Source of the DNA: Setaria digitata
Lineage: Eukaryota; Nematoda; Chromadorea; Rhabditida; Setariidae
Length of the DNA: 40,144 bases
Assembly (NCBI GenBank): GCA_003640385.1
Contig: RCAB01000540.1
Span: 1 to 40,144 of the forward strand
Direction of reading: 5' to 3'
In this document: piece after piece, positions 25,645-36,080 of the stretch
Layout of the letters: each line of letters opens with the position of its first letter
Position numbering within the stretch: the stretch's first letter is position 1
The notes under the pieces: model-generated
What the model was told of the DNA's origin: nothing
Database searches by the model: none
The model's input: only the letters and a program-made list of their open reading frames with translations
Position numbers and translations under genes: made by a program

Positions 25645-27276
25645 GATATAGATATATATGTATATATACATGCGGAAGCTTAAATATAATGTTGTGGATG
25701 GTATCAATCCTGTGACGCTGGAACAAGGAATTATGAATCGAGGTATGGTCATGGGAATGATATATTAAAGTGAAAAGTGAATCAGCTAAATAACAGATTT
25801 CTGCCCCACATAAGGGAAACCCTTAAAAGCAAGGGATCAAAAGAGAGTGAGAGAAAAAAAAAAATAAACCTGAGATTTTTTTTCCAACAAAAATAGAAAA
25901 GTTAAAAAATCCCATTTGAAACACAGCTACTCAGAAGAAGTCTGCTTCTTCTTCTCTTGATGATATAACGATTGTCCATACATACGAAAATATGACCAAA
26001 TAAATGGATGAATTATCGTAGACAAATGCAACACATTTCTAGTCCCTCACTCTGAGACAGAAAGGCAAAAAAAACACCTTAGGCTTTCCCCGAAAGCAAA
26101 ATCGCAGTGACGCAAATAAACACGAATTTTTTGACCTACCAAATTTATTTGGTATCCAGTTCTTACAGCAACTGTTTGCGAAGTATCCTATTTAACAATG
26201 AAGACACAAAAAAAAGGCCATTGCGCGACCTTTTCAAATAAGGCTGAGAATCCCATGCTATTGTGAAACATCAGAAATCATACTACATAGTTACAAAGTT
26301 AGTTAAATCTAAATATGAAAAACCCATCTAGATTTACATGTCAATGATCGAGGGACATTTATACATTTCATCTTATCCATGCCCCCTATCTGGTTGTAAA
26401 CATGCACTGCTTCAGCTCAACCGCTTGTCTTTTGAGCTACCTATTGGTTATATAACTTCGAACAAAAGAACACTGCTCATGCAACAAATATATGACCTAT
26501 GAGAGAGAGAGAGAAAAAAAAAGACCTCACTTTATTAAGTGGTCGGAAATAAAAAGAAAATAAGTGAGTAAAGTTAACGAACCTCTGTAGATAAAGCTTG
26601 ATTCGCATTGTGTGCAAGAAGATAACGTACAACAGATTCGTGATTTTCCTGTGCAGCCATGTAAAGTGGTGTGAAACCATTCAGTGATTGCACATTAACA
26701 TTAGCACCGTTTTCCACAAGAATAGTGACAATTAACTCCTGTCCCGCTAATGACGCTATATGTAACGCCGTATTACCTTTCTAAAAACATTACTTTGTGA
26801 TATCGAGCAAAATATATTCTATAGCAAAAACGAGGATCAAGAAAGCAAATTACTACTGTAACAGAAGAGAAGAAAGGAATTCACAACTAGTGACCTTAGT
26901 AGCAGCATCAACATCTGCTTTTCGCTTCAGAAGTTCTCGCACAACTTCATGATGGCCTTCTTTGGAAGCCAGATGTAATGCATTAAGTCCATTAGCGTTA
27001 GACGTATTGATGTCAGTACCGGAACGCAGTAATTCAAGCACACGATCCAGATTTCCAGCTCGTGCTGCTCTTAAAAAACTTGCGCTGCTCTCACCCTGTA
27101 AATACGAGTTTCCCTCGATTGTAAAGATGCTGCTTAACTCATATACATTTACTTTCTAAAGAATATAATTATAAAACTGCCTTGTTGGAATGTTGGCTGT
27201 TGTCGGAAGGTTGTTGCTGGTGCGATTCCGGCGGTTCTGTGGGCCAGCCACCTACTTCGGCCACGGGAATACTCAT
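8921..27276 (-). CDS. unc-44: UNC-44 ankyrin, 37-exon isoform (complete)
   Basis: Giant adaptor that links membrane proteins to the spectrin skeleton; in C. elegans it is needed for axon guidance and neuronal polarity. I joined 37 exons by GT/AG sites (one GC-AG), and every junction phase agrees. Total coding length is 6,429 nt (2,142 aa). Order: short N-terminus, ankyrin repeats (about residues 34-845), linker, ZU5/UPA module (about 940-1405), death domain (about 1420-1520), and an acidic tail ending SSEQQQQ. Residue-level similarity to C. elegans UNC-44 is very high in the repeats and ZU5 region (recalled, not aligned). Start chosen at 27,276: the ATG is 28 nt after a strong acceptor and the frame continues into the repeats. 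Alternative 3' ends are listed separately. A possible AATAAA lies at 8,696-8,701, about 220 nt past the stop. Confidence 0.95.
10192..10694 (-). CDS. unc-44: unc-44 exons 35-36
   Basis: Exon 35 (10647-10694) encodes [17 protein letters not shown]. Exon 36 (10192-10305) encodes [19 protein letters not shown] followed by [20 protein letters not shown]. This is a conserved ankyrin tail segment in nematodes and vertebrates (family knowledge). Exon 36 ends in phase 1 and can join either exon 37 at 9,054 or the giant tail at 6,669, so it is the switch point of the 3' end. Confidence 0.88.
10829..11686 (-). CDS. unc-44: unc-44 exon 34 (286 codons)
   Basis: Longest exon of the standard isoform, read in one frame. 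It includes [56 protein letters not shown] and [20 protein letters not shown]. Two acceptors are usable in the same phase. TTTCTTTTAG at 11,687 adds [18 protein letters not shown]...; CATCATATAG at 11,549 starts at ESFAKF. The donor is A|GTCAGA at 10,829 (phase 1). An ATG eight bases after the first acceptor could start a shorter protein. Confidence 0.85.
11965..12023 (-). CDS. unc-44: Alternative terminal exon of unc-44 ending ...QSVHE
   Basis: Strong acceptor GATTTTTCAG (12,024), then AC completing the phase-1 G of exon 33 to give Asp, followed by [18 protein letters not shown] and TAA at 11,965. The peptide has the same acidic style as the neighbouring exons, and phase and acceptor are both right. 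It would produce a protein ending after the death domain without exons 34-37. No donor lies before the stop, so it is a terminal rather than an internal exon. Confidence 0.65.
13242..14316 (-). CDS. unc-44: unc-44 exons 30-33, acidic region after the death domain
   Basis: Exons 14167-14316, 13976-14059, 13745-13899 and 13242-13452. Exon 30 reads [21 protein letters not shown]...[15 protein letters not shown]. Exon 31 is an EEEEEEE run followed by [20 protein letters not shown]. Exon 32 contains [20 protein letters not shown]. Exon 33 reads [10 protein letters not shown]... to KEDNIIG. Low-complexity, charged and probably disordered. All junctions are phase-consistent. The intron before exon 30 is only 41 nt. 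Confidence 0.82.
14358..14910 (-). CDS. unc-44: unc-44 exons 28-29, death domain
   Basis: Exons 14649-14910 and 14358-14543. Encodes [12 protein letters not shown]...[22 protein letters not shown], then [20 protein letters not shown] and [15 protein letters not shown]: the six-helix death domain fold found after UPA in all ankyrins. Exon 28 begins at TTTAG|GAG (14,911), phase 0. Exon 29 has two nested donors four bases apart: 14,358 (phase 1), needed for exon 30, and 14,362 (phase 0), which would need a different partner. Confidence 0.92.
15151..17308 (-). CDS. unc-44: unc-44 exons 20-27, ZU5 and UPA domains
   Basis: Spectrin-binding supermodule. Exons: 17176-17308, 16870-17094, 16599-16787, 16278-16492, 16052-16164, 15733-15910, 15394-15607, 15151-15291. 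ZU5 begins at [17 protein letters not shown] and continues through [23 protein letters not shown] and [19 protein letters not shown]. The second ZU5 begins around [22 protein letters not shown] follows with [20 protein letters not shown] and [20 protein letters not shown], ending [11 protein letters not shown]. Exon 26 uses the acceptor AATTCCAG at 15,608, because an earlier one (TTTTGTCAG) gives the wrong frame. Extremely conserved relative to C. elegans. Confidence 0.95.
17390..17480 (-). CDS. unc-44: Candidate alternative terminal exon of unc-44 (short isoform)
   Basis: After acceptor AAATACAG at 17,481, one base completes the AG left by exon 19 (phase 2). A 30-codon frame then runs [15 protein letters not shown]... 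to RTYSF and TAG at 17,390. An isoform using it would stop just after the ankyrin repeats and lack ZU5 and death domains. Supporting evidence is limited to phase and a decent acceptor. It could also be intron sequence that happens to be open. Confidence 0.4.
17840..17883. repeat. Perfect 19-bp inverted repeat (hairpin) in unc-44 intron
   Basis: The left arm ttcgaagtttttgttgtgc (17,840-17,858) is exactly reverse-complementary to 17,865-17,883, with a 6-nt loop atttct. It lies in the intron between unc-44 exons 19 and 20, near a long A-tract. Confidence 0.9.
17949..18022. repeat. A-rich tract with ambiguous base
   Basis: Runs of A interrupted by a few other bases, with n at 18,022. Lies inside the intron between unc-44 exons 19 and 20, so it does not affect coding. 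Confidence 0.85.
18351..19235 (-). CDS. unc-44: unc-44 exons 17-19, linker between ankyrin repeats and ZU5
   Basis: Exons 19126-19235, 18670-18738 and 18351-18442. They encode a Ser/Asp/His-rich linker: ...[16 protein letters not shown], then [19 protein letters not shown], then [20 protein letters not shown]. The same order of short motifs is known in C. elegans UNC-44 (from memory). Phases 1, 0, 0, 2 match exon 16 upstream and exon 20 downstream. Confidence 0.9.
20387..20561 (-). CDS. unc-44: Probable unc-44 cassette or alternative exon ([11 protein letters not shown]...)
   Basis: Open frame beginning [16 protein letters not shown] and continuing [18 protein letters not shown] to ATLVYLSR, well suited to coding and lying in the unc-44 intron between exons 16 and 17. 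The 3' end fits: donor C|GTATGG at 20,387 is phase 1 and joins exon 17 (19,235) in frame as SR-GEDNQ. The 5' end is unresolved. The best acceptor, GTTGAG at 20,562, lies right after a (TTG)n tract and gives phase 0, whereas exon 16 ends in phase 1. A missing microexon or an alternative promoter could explain this. Confidence 0.55.
20569..20591. repeat. (CAA)n / (TTG)n microsatellite beside the cassette exon
   Basis: On the minus strand this is a (TTG)n stretch ending in GCTGCTGTTGAG, immediately before the RLLVDS exon. It acts as the pyrimidine-containing tract of that acceptor. Confidence 0.7.
21293..27095 (-). CDS. unc-44: unc-44 exons 2-16, ankyrin repeat domain
   Basis: Membrane-protein-binding solenoid. 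Exons: 26895-27095, 26583-26780, 25442-25597, 24978-25117, 24550-24736, 24191-24436, 23991-24113, 23506-23613, 23158-23307, 22918-23088, 22432-22599, 22231-22335, 21938-22091, 21693-21853, 21293-21473. They carry the ankyrin signature G-TPLHxAA-GH-xVVxxLLxxGA about two dozen times, the usual count for ankyrins. Examples are [14 protein letters not shown] and [13 protein letters not shown]. Most junctions are phase 0, and exon borders do not coincide with repeat borders. The block ends in a Thr-rich linker ([17 protein letters not shown]) and the acidic [12 protein letters not shown]. No repeat is visibly damaged. Confidence 0.95.
22822..22845. repeat. Poly-A tract
   Basis: Uninterrupted run of about 23 A in the intron between ankyrin exons 11 and 12; read on the coding strand it is a T-run. 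Confidence 0.85.
24737..24977 (-). other. unc-44: GC-AG intron between ankyrin exons 5 and 6
   Basis: The exon ends AATATCAG and is followed by GCATGTGC, not GT. The acceptor is a T-run followed by ACAG at 24,737. Only the GC donor gives phase 2 and restores the repeat [13 protein letters not shown]. The nearest GT (after AGGCAT) gives the wrong phase. The intron is 241 nt. Confidence 0.8.
25598..25664. repeat. (TA)n/(GATA)n microsatellite at a splice acceptor
   Basis: A TA tract followed by GATA units. Read on the minus strand it is the last part of the intron before ankyrin exon 4; the terminal TATATAG supplies the AG at 25,598. Confidence 0.85.
27178..27276 (-). CDS. unc-44: unc-44 exon 1, N-terminus
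   Basis: Encodes 33 residues beginning [16 protein letters not shown] and ending QHSNKA, a Pro/Gln/Ser-rich disordered start. The donor is ambiguous: GT after GCA (27,177) or GC after AAG (27,180). Both keep the frame, because they differ by one codon (Ala). The next exon starts at 27,095 with [15 protein letters not shown], the beginning of the first ankyrin repeat. Confidence 0.85.
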
Positions 27277-27300
27277 CAATAATAGAGTCGGAACAGTTAA

Positions 27301-27315
27301 CCGCCTGTAACACTT
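27301..27315 (-). promoter_or_regulatory. Splice acceptor just upstream of unc-44 ATG (possible SL trans-splice site)
   Basis: On the minus strand TGTTACAG ends at 27,305. Exonic sequence would begin at 27,304, leaving a 28-nt leader before the ATG. No upstream coding exon in frame is visible. It could therefore receive a spliced leader, as is common in nematodes, or a distant 5'UTR exon. The sequence alone does not decide. Confidence 0.5.
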
Positions 27316-29484
27316 CCGTCATATCTACATCTTCTCTCTTGTTTTTAAAACGTGACCAACAAACAGGTATTATACGAACGATATTTACAATTACAAAAAT
27401 AAATCTACTGAATCTATTAGATGCTTATCGTAAAGTATAAACAAAAATAATTGTAAAGACAAAAACAAAGAAAATAGTTAACAATGGTACTTTTTTAAAT
27501 GAAAAATAAACTAAAATCACTAACAATGCAGTATATCACGGCTGATAATGGTGTGGATTCAGACACAAAACAAAAAACATGGATGGCGATATGATGGCAC
27601 CACAGAAAATAGAACAATCTACCGACACGATAAGCAAAGAACTTTTGCTGCTAGTTGTTGAATCATCCAGCAGCTAATACAGTAAAAGCTGAAGGAGAGT
27701 GATCAATCCTAAACGTATGATAGACAAGTGACGATGAAAAGCTACCATAAAAGCTGTTTCATCAATAAGAGACCTGTGCTCATAAAAGGAGTCTAATATT
27801 CCCAATGTTATTCTTGCATATGACGGCCACGACACGATCATTACGAAAAATCACTGGACGATTTCTTCAGAAACTTATTTAACATGGCATTTCTTCCAAT
27901 GGTGTGAGACTTTACACATAAGAATGTTTAAAAAAAAGGATCGAGTAGTGAAATTTAGCGTTAGCCATAAAACTGAGTCATACTATTAACTGTAAAAAGA
28001 TGTGTATTAACTACTGAGGTGAACTAAAATTACAATAAAAACGATTGTGGTTAGCTATTATTACAGCACCCTTACTACAAGAAATTATTCTGACAAAAAA
28101 AAAAAAAAAAACTCCATCGATATAATTAAATAAAATATGCATTAACAAAATGCCTCGCAAAAGAATGACAACAGATGGAACATTTAAGCAGTTGTAATGC
28201 TCTTCCTGGTAAAATATAATTTCAGAAGCTAAACAGATAAATTCGACCGCAGACAAATTAACTAATCAGAGTATAATCAGACTAATCAACTGTATCCATA
28301 CTCTATAATTGCCACTGGAACGCAGTAACTTAGCATGGAGTACGATATAACAGTCGAATATTCTGATACGTAGAATATAGTTTGACACCATTGCTGTGTA
28401 AAAGAGAAAGCAAAAAAAAAAATAATAATAAACATAATAAAAATCTAGGCTTCGTGCAGTCCATATGTAAATTCAACATAGACTATCAATTATACTCTAG
28501 ATAATTATAATCTTCTGACCATGGTCTTGCTAAACACTAGGTTCCATTCGACTCTGCCTCAAGCCGTCATCTAATTGCCCTCACGTCATAATGAAAAATC
28601 AAAATGTCTTCGGAAAATCGCCTCAAAAATTCACAGTGGAGTAATCAATTCTAATTTTATTAAGCAATGGTACGTTCAGCTGGTACCACCCAATACCAAA
28701 TTGACGATGTGGAAAATAGAACTTCTCTAGCTCCTATATCCCTCGTTCTTATTTGCTTATAATACATTAATGCATTGCAGATAATATGCAAAACACTGAA
28801 TCCAGAATCTAAAATATGTTGGGTAAATGCTTATATTCGAAGTCGAGCTCTGTTTTTCGTATCGGTGCAATTGTGGAGAACTGTACTGTTAGCTTTCGAA
28901 CGTAGAAAGGAACAAAATGTTACACGGAATATTCCTTTTTAAGAACTATAACACCACCGCTGATTAATTAGACGACGGCTTAATTCTAAGATGAATATCT
29001 ATTACTATTTTGTTCGGAGACCTTTAGGAATAGATGGGTCTAAAAGATCATATCAACAAAAGACTGTTCTACAGTGACTCAGTTGCATTTATTAAACCTC
29101 TACATGGCCTGTTCAATTAACATTTTTAAAATAAATCTGGAAAAAATTTTAACCTAGTGTTACTTCATACTCTGTCACTCTCATCGCGATAAATAACATG
29201 CGCAGTGGGAGATGAACTCTTTCTTGATCTCTTCGGGCTATGAAATGATAAAATTTTGATTAAAGAGGGCTACCAGGTCATCAGCGAAAACATAATTCAT
29301 AAAAAGTATTCCTGTTACTGCCTCATATCTAAAATGATATCACTGCAGCGCTTCGGTAAACCGTTACCGTATTAATGCAACGGTGCGCGAGCGACTATAC
29401 AGACAACAGGACAACTGATTGTAGGATTGTATTCTGATTGCAATACTGCTTATGAAAACGTCTAGAAGGCGTTAATCTTCCAAT

Positions 29485-29513
29485 TCCATTGATTCTACAG
29501 TGGAATCAATGGA
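29485..29513. repeat. 11-bp inverted repeat
   Basis: tccattgattc (29,485-29,495) and gaatcaatgga (29,503-29,513) with a 7-nt loop. Short and of uncertain meaning; in the noncoding region upstream of unc-44. Confidence 0.7.
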
Positions 29514-29650
29514 TGTATTCATTAGTTGCTAAAGGTACCCACCCATCCATCGCTTCCTAATTATTGAAAAGCACTACTTCCACTTCACTTCCTTACTCAT
29601 CTCAGTCAATGTTACTACTTACCAGAAGCAAATTTTGCACACTCCCTACC

Positions 29651-29706
29651 AGTTACTCTATCTTCCTCTTCACAGTTACTCTATCTTCCTCTTCACAGTT
29701 ACTCTT
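29651..29706. repeat. 23-bp tandem repeat, about 2.4 copies
   Basis: The unit agttactctatcttcctct followed by tcac occurs at 29,651-29,673 and 29,674-29,696 with identical sequence, and a third copy begins at 29,697. Pyrimidine-rich minisatellite. Confidence 0.85.
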
Positions 29707-30469
29707 CGTAAAAAGTTGTTTGCTTTTCACTGACCACAAAATAACAAAGAACATATAGAAGTTTGCACTGACAAACGCAATAATTTACTAAGTTCAGAGA
29801 GAATAAATCACGAACCATCTGAGTGAAAACAAGAGTGATTTGAGTTTGTAATCCACATGGATCTACGTAAGTGTATAACTGCAGAAGTTGAGGAGGATGG
29901 TACATACGAAAATAATTGGTCGATAATGTCATATCTTTCTGATAAGGACTGTACATCGCAGTGTGATGTACTTAAAAATAACATCTAGAAATGAATCAAT
30001 AATTTCGATGGCACCAACGGTTGACTATTTCATTCGTTTACCAGCAACAGTGAGTAGCAATTAGGGAAAATTTCAGAAAAGTTTTCATTTTTTTCAATAA
30101 AGCTAAACTTTAAAGCAATACATGTCCTAGATTGCATAATATCTTATACAATAAATGGATAAATATAAGATGGCACGTTTGAATTGTCTTGCCGTCCTCA
30201 TCGAGAAAATATTGCTAACAGATAAGTATATTTTTACTATGCGCAACCAATGAAAAAGTTCTACAAAGTACTTAATAATGTATTTATAAAGCCATCCATT
30301 AAGTGCTGCACACCTGAATGTGAGCGAAAACATGCTGTGAAAGACAACGTCCAACCATACTTCGGTTTGGTTCCCGGCAATAGGTTATCACGAGGTATTA
30401 AGAAGGACAATAAACAACTCTCACTAATGACTGAGCAGGTGAGAGAGAGAGTGTTATGATCGTAACCAG

Positions 30470-30960
30470 TGGAAAGTAGAAGTGCTGATGCATATGGAAC
30501 GGGAGAACTCGAAAACGGCTGGACATTGGACGGATAGATGGATACAGGAAAAGCACAGGACTGGACGCTCTGCTAATGACCCTCTGCGTTAAAAAATGAG
30601 GCTGCCCAAGAACCAAAAGAGTGTTTACCCATGGGCAAACCAGTTAATCCTGCCCACTGAACAAGGGACAAAGCGTATCATATCACATCGCATCCTTTGC
30701 ATCTCGGGAGCCATGCCGAGAGTCAGATACACAAAGACAGCGAAGTAGGAGGCAGATACATGTCGGGAATAGTCTTGGACGACATCCAACATGGGTGGCA
30801 GACCACTGCACATCCACCATCACCCCAACAGCAGCACTAGTTCTGCCTGTCCTGAGTTGCACCGCCGTGGTTGTTGGATCGGAGGGGGCGCAGAGAATGA
30901 AGCAAAGAGGAAGGCTGGATCGATAAAGTTATGGGCACAGGCCTGCCACTTATCGTCTTC
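30470..30960. promoter_or_regulatory. GC-richer island upstream of unc-44
   Basis: Roughly half G+C by eye, against about one third around it. Open frames on both strands (for example minus 30,625-30,813, 62 codons) have no recognisable homology. Candidate promoter, enhancer or noncoding first exon for unc-44. Confidence 0.3.
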
Positions 30961-32309
30961 ATCCCATCAAATTGATTTGAATTTTAAATTATGCAAGGGT
31001 GTGGGCCTCATGAGACACCGCAGCCAAGTGTTCTCTTCAACCCTCTATGTATCACTTTTTTGCTTCCTTAGACTAGACTTTGCCAACTTATGATGCATTA
31101 GCTGGAACTTCCCTACTACCACTACAATAATGCATTACAGCAAAGCAGTGCACTTCAGTCGAGAAAAAGTGGATAAATGTGAGACTACTATCGAGAACAT
31201 AAAAGTTCTCTGAAATATGCCTCATGAATTTACATTCGTCTTTTAAGAGTTACTTGTTGTACCTTGTCACATGTCATCCACCAACCCATCGATTACCTAG
31301 TTTTTTCAGTCCTGAACTTTCTTCCACAGCTTATAAACAAACTTTCTGCAGTGGCGATTAGTCTTCCGGCTAATTCAGCGACTGAATTATATGTCTTTAG
31401 TTACATATGAAATGTGTAACTGAAAGTCTCAGCAAAGTTGTTTTGGACCATAGATTTTGGATATCAAAGCGTTTCGGATCATAGATGTTCAGATGTTCAG
31501 CATCTGAAAGAGACCTATTATTCAAGGTTTCAACAAATGGCTACTAACAAGCCGGAAAGGCTAAAAATGATCATCAACCACTGTTCCGTCAAGACATCCA
31601 TTACAAAAAATTAATCAGGACAGGGAGGAAGGATATCGCGAGACCAGACTACTGTGTTAATATCGAACAACGCATCGCGACATCGAGATTCTGACAAACC
31701 TACCTTAAATTTTGAAACAGTGCCTTGTACACTATTGGTGAGAAATAGTTAATTGATTGATCAGTTCTTTTCTTATGAAAACGGGTGGAAATAACCAATT
31801 CACTGAGTAACTACTCTCTATAGAGACAAACTGAAATTTCTTGATACACTAATCCAGTAAACATACGCTTTTTTTTTTTTAATACTAACGGCACAGACAG
31901 AACCGCGAGTTCTCGCCTGAAAGTTAGATAATGTTAGACTATCAGATAATGAAGCTTCAATTACGAAAACCTACACACAGGAATACAGCCTGATGACTTC
32001 AGTTAACTGCATTCAGACCACCAAAAACCTCTAAAGTGACTGTCTAAAATGAAAACCTTGCAGAGTATACCACAAATTCATGCATAAAGAAACACTGTTT
32101 TAGACAAATTTAAGGAAATCTTGGAAGTATTTATTTATAACCGTAAAGGCACCGTTGCTGCCTCATACTGAAAATCCGCGGACGCTTGACAACTTTGCTG
32201 CATCTGTAACCAGATATCCAAGATAACGAGCAAAGTGTACTCAAACGCTTTCCCGAGCTCCATTCATTCAAAAAACATAACATAAAAAAGCATGACTTCC
32301 ATATGAAGG

Positions 32310-32334
32310 AATATATATATATATATATATATAN
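32310..32334. repeat. (AT)n microsatellite ending in an ambiguous base
   Basis: About 12 AT units, with n at 32,334. The ambiguous base probably marks an unresolved repeat length. Confidence 0.85.
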
Positions 32335-32942
32335 TCACAGACTCACAGCTAACACTTATATGCAAGTAGTTGCTCAATAATTATCGAGATTTTATTAAAT
32401 ACAAATAACAGATATTGTAAATTATAAGCCATATCAATCAAATCACTGAAACAATGCAAATTATTGTGCTTTCATGATATAATTTTATCCAAATCAACAA
32501 GAAAAGAACCCAAACTTCAATTACAGCTCACCGAATGTGTCCTTTCCTTATATATATACATATTTTTATTTTGCTAAATGAGATCATATTCTTTCCTGTA
32601 ATTAAGAAATAAGTCGATTAAGAGAAACACCGTTAAAAAATTGAACTAATTCAACCACTCGACTTGGTGCAATTAAGCTTCACTGATACATCTATACATA
32701 TAATCAGAAAACAATTGGTAGCTTTTAGAAATGGCCATTATCCTTGAAAATATTTAGGGAAAAATAAAACGCAATAATGAGAAACACAACATTCACTGGA
32801 TGTCTCTTCAGTTGTCGATCTGAAAGCAATGTTTAATAATTTAGTAGCTAATTATACCTAGGAAAATATGATACTATGGCATTTTTTTTTTTTTTGTTTT
32901 TCGATAGACGAATATATATACATATATACATACACCAACCTC

Positions 32943-35900
32943 TTAATCGCTAACATCCTGCAGCTTACGCACTCGAGTACATGTGTGCATTCCAGCAGGA
33001 CGATGTCGGGCGCACAAGGTTTTCCCGCATCTGAAAATACAAGAGAATTTTCAAATATGTGACGGTAGAAACAAAGCGCTGCGCGAAATACTGCTGACCT
33101 GCACTGGAATGCAACTGAAAAGTTATTCAACTTGGCAGCACATGCACTGCAACGCTGCTGCGATTGATATCCAATAAGCACTTTCTGCCCACGCGAAACA
33201 GCCGATGTACGACGAAATGCCGAACACGAAAAACTCGATTCGGTTATACGTCTGTGTGGGGGCTCATCATCGCTTGAGGTCACATCAGAGCCCTTTAAAT
33301 GAAATTTTCTCTTTTAATTCAGAGACCTTATTTTTCTTCTCACTTACATCTTAAATGGACCAAATTTATGAAATATTGGTGTAACCACACGTTATCACAC
33401 GAGTGAGATAATGAAAGATGAAATATATATTCTACAAGCATTCTAATAAAACATCTAAGTGAAAATGGTGATACAGAAACATGTTATTTTAATGAGTGTA
33501 ATCAACTATCATTATTACACACCTTCCAAACGAAATAAGCTTCTTATGTACAAGAAAAATCAGAAATTCGGAAAATAAAATGCAAGTCCTTAATCAGCTG
33601 GATATTTTTAAACACCTCAAAAATTTTCTGAAAAATGGCTACAAGTTCACTCCATACAAATAAAGAATAGAGACATAATACAAATACCATACTTTATGGT
33701 GGTGAGAAAGAGCTGCAAGCGGTATTCTTGGCTTGCTTCTTGCCCGAGTTCTTTGAACTGCTGTAGATCCGTTACTCACTCCATGATGTTTACGACGTAC
33801 ACGTAATCTAGAAACGGCTGGTTGAAGAATTAGATTCTTCTGAATGGAACTGTTGATGATCACGGCTTTGAACTGAAATGGAAGGACAGCGGGACGCTGG
33901 TGGAAAATGAGCTGTGTAGCAGCGGTCAACCTAAGCATTTTAGGCAATGGGTAAGGAATTAGTTATATAACATAATGTAGAGATACCTTCTGAATTCGTT
34001 GCTGAGATCACAAGCCATCATTCCAGAAGAGAACTCGGAGCCATCTTCAGAGTGAGTATTCATGTCCGTTGCAGGCGAAGTAGCACGCGAATTCATCATA
34101 ATGAGCAGTCTATCGCGAGCGGAATTATTCACAGATTCGCCGTGGAAAATATTTTGCGTTTCTTCTAAAGAAGGTAAACTTTAGTAAAGAACTGACTACT
34201 CCAAATCTTTAAAAACCATTCATAACATAACCTTTAGCTGGAGGAATCTGGCGATTTCTCTTATCATTCTTTGCTCCGGATAAAACTGAAGCTTCAGAAA
34301 CCTAAAATGATTTTAAACCTGGAAAATACTTCGTCGATTTGCAGGACCTTAAACACAGAGAATTTAAATCGATCTTAACAATTTTCTGAAATAAAACCTT
34401 AGCAGAAGAGCTAATACCACTGCAAGAACAGCTTTTATCGTCATCACACTCCGTGTCGCCGGCAGAGCTTTCTTTTGCACTCGTATCTTCTGCAGCAGAA
34501 AGTACTCGTTTCTAGAATATGAAACAGATGCAACGCAATAAATTAGTTATCAACCAAATATTATAAAATTATGCAAAAGATATATTAAATGAAAAGTGTC
34601 ACCACTTGACAATATCTTGCAAACCCATTTGTTTATTTAGCTTAATTATACAGTAATTTGCAATCCAATATTAAATCAAAAGCCATTTACCGCCACAATT
34701 TCGTGACTGAGGAAAAGATAAATTATTTGGTTGGAGAGGAACAGTGTTAGTTCCCAAAAACGTTAACTGGCAAGGTACCTTGTTATAATAAATTTTTCTT
34801 AAGGATATAAAAAAAATACTGCCAACAAAATAATATTCCATTAAACCCTTCTTATCAAACAATTTAATGAGATTTAATTTGTATTATTACAGGACATTAG
34901 CAAATTTCACTGCGATGATAACGTGAAACCTACGCTAGCATTTACAATCGGTTTCACTGAAGTATTCTGCCTCATCTGCCGTCGCAATTCACACATTCTG
35001 AATAGGGTTCTCCGATTTTCAGCTAAATTCTGTTCATCAAACATACGCAATTCTTCCCAGCAACCTTCTTTATTCCTGCAAACCACAAATATCCCAGAAA
35101 AAATTGGAATTGTCTATATAACATTCACTTCTCAAACAACTAAAAATGCAAAACCTCTGAATCATAAATTACTCAAAAGAGACATATGATAATCTTAAGA
35201 TTAAAAGCTGCAATCAAATACATACGATGTAACTAAACCGTAATAAAATTACTTAAGTACAGGAGAAACTAACTCTTCAGCTTGGACAGGGCAAGTGACT
35301 GCTGAAAGTTTCTCAGGAATTGCCAAAGCTAGAGGCCCCGACCGTGTAACCACCACTAAACGTATAACTGACTTGTTTCGAATGCCAAGATCATAAAGCA
35401 ATGTCTGCCCGCATACTTCCGACAACGATAAGTTATCGAATATTAAGCCTTGATGGTATGGGAAGAGACCTGTGCGATGCCAGATTTTCAACTAAAATTC
35501 ATTTATTCCGAATTTACGCAGTTAGTGTATATTAATATAATTACATGAAAAGTCCACATGAGACTGACAAATTTATATATTTTTCAGTGATCTAACAAAA
35601 CCGACATTTCATCAACCTTCAGCAAAATAATGAGGACAGCAAGAAACGATTCTGGGAGTGAGGATATCAACAAAAACATCAAATATGACGTATTAGTTTT
35701 AGAGGCAAAGGATGTGAAAGAGGAAGGTCGGTCATGGCTTTCTTTGGAAGTGACTGTGGTTTAGTAATATCAATATTTTAAACACCGTTATACAAACGCA
35801 ATGAGATAACAAACCAAAGCAAGTTCTAAAATCCCGATTAGTCTTCACTGATGCGAATATTGTTTCAAATTAAGTGATTTTAGAAGAGACTATGAGTTAC

Positions 35901-36080
35901 CTTTAAACTTTCAACGGTATCACATAATGTTATATTCTGCTCCCACTTGTGTCCTGTTACTGATGAAATTAGTATTGTGAAGTTCTTCGCAGTATTGTAA
36001 TCCGCTGACAAACTAGCGTGTTTGCTAGTGGTGCGTTCATCATTCGATGACATTTTTAATAGCCTGAAATTCACTGGCAT
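32943..36080 (-). CDS. Ubiquitin-like + AN1 zinc finger protein (ZFAND4/ANUBL1 type), complete
   Basis: Nine exons with agreeing phases: 35901-36080, 35253-35491, 34934-35075, 34398-34511, 34232-34301, 33987-34164, 33693-33930, 33099-33292, 32943-33030 (1,443 nt, 480 aa). Residues about 33-110 form a ubiquitin-like domain (NFTILISSVTGHKWEQNI; ESLKLKIWHRTGLFPYHQ; IRNKSVIRLVVVTR), without a C-terminal Gly-Gly. The C-terminus is a perfect AN1 finger: C-x2-C-x12-C-x1-C-x4-C-x2-H-x5-H-x1-C, from CSACAAKL to FQCRCGKTLCARHRPAGMHT. The middle is Ser-rich and disordered. The domain pair is that of ZFAND4, whose function is poorly known; AN1 proteins often act in proteasome or stress responses. First ATG at 36,080; a second in-frame ATG (MSSNDERT) is also possible. 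Confidence 0.9.

Larger units (their letters stand above)
27311..32942. other. Upstream region of unc-44 without recognisable coding exons
   Basis: 5.6 kb between the ZFAND4-type gene and unc-44. Long AT-rich stretches, poly-A/T runs, an (AT)n tract with an ambiguous base, a short tandem repeat and one GC-richer island. Likely holds the unc-44 promoter and 5'UTR exons; none can be placed from sequence alone. Confidence 0.5.

Noticed and set aside
27178..27304. Second open frame through unc-44 exon 1 ([19 protein letters not shown]...)
   Set aside because: Open from the acceptor, but it does not join exon 2 in frame at either donor; the MSIPVAEVG frame does.
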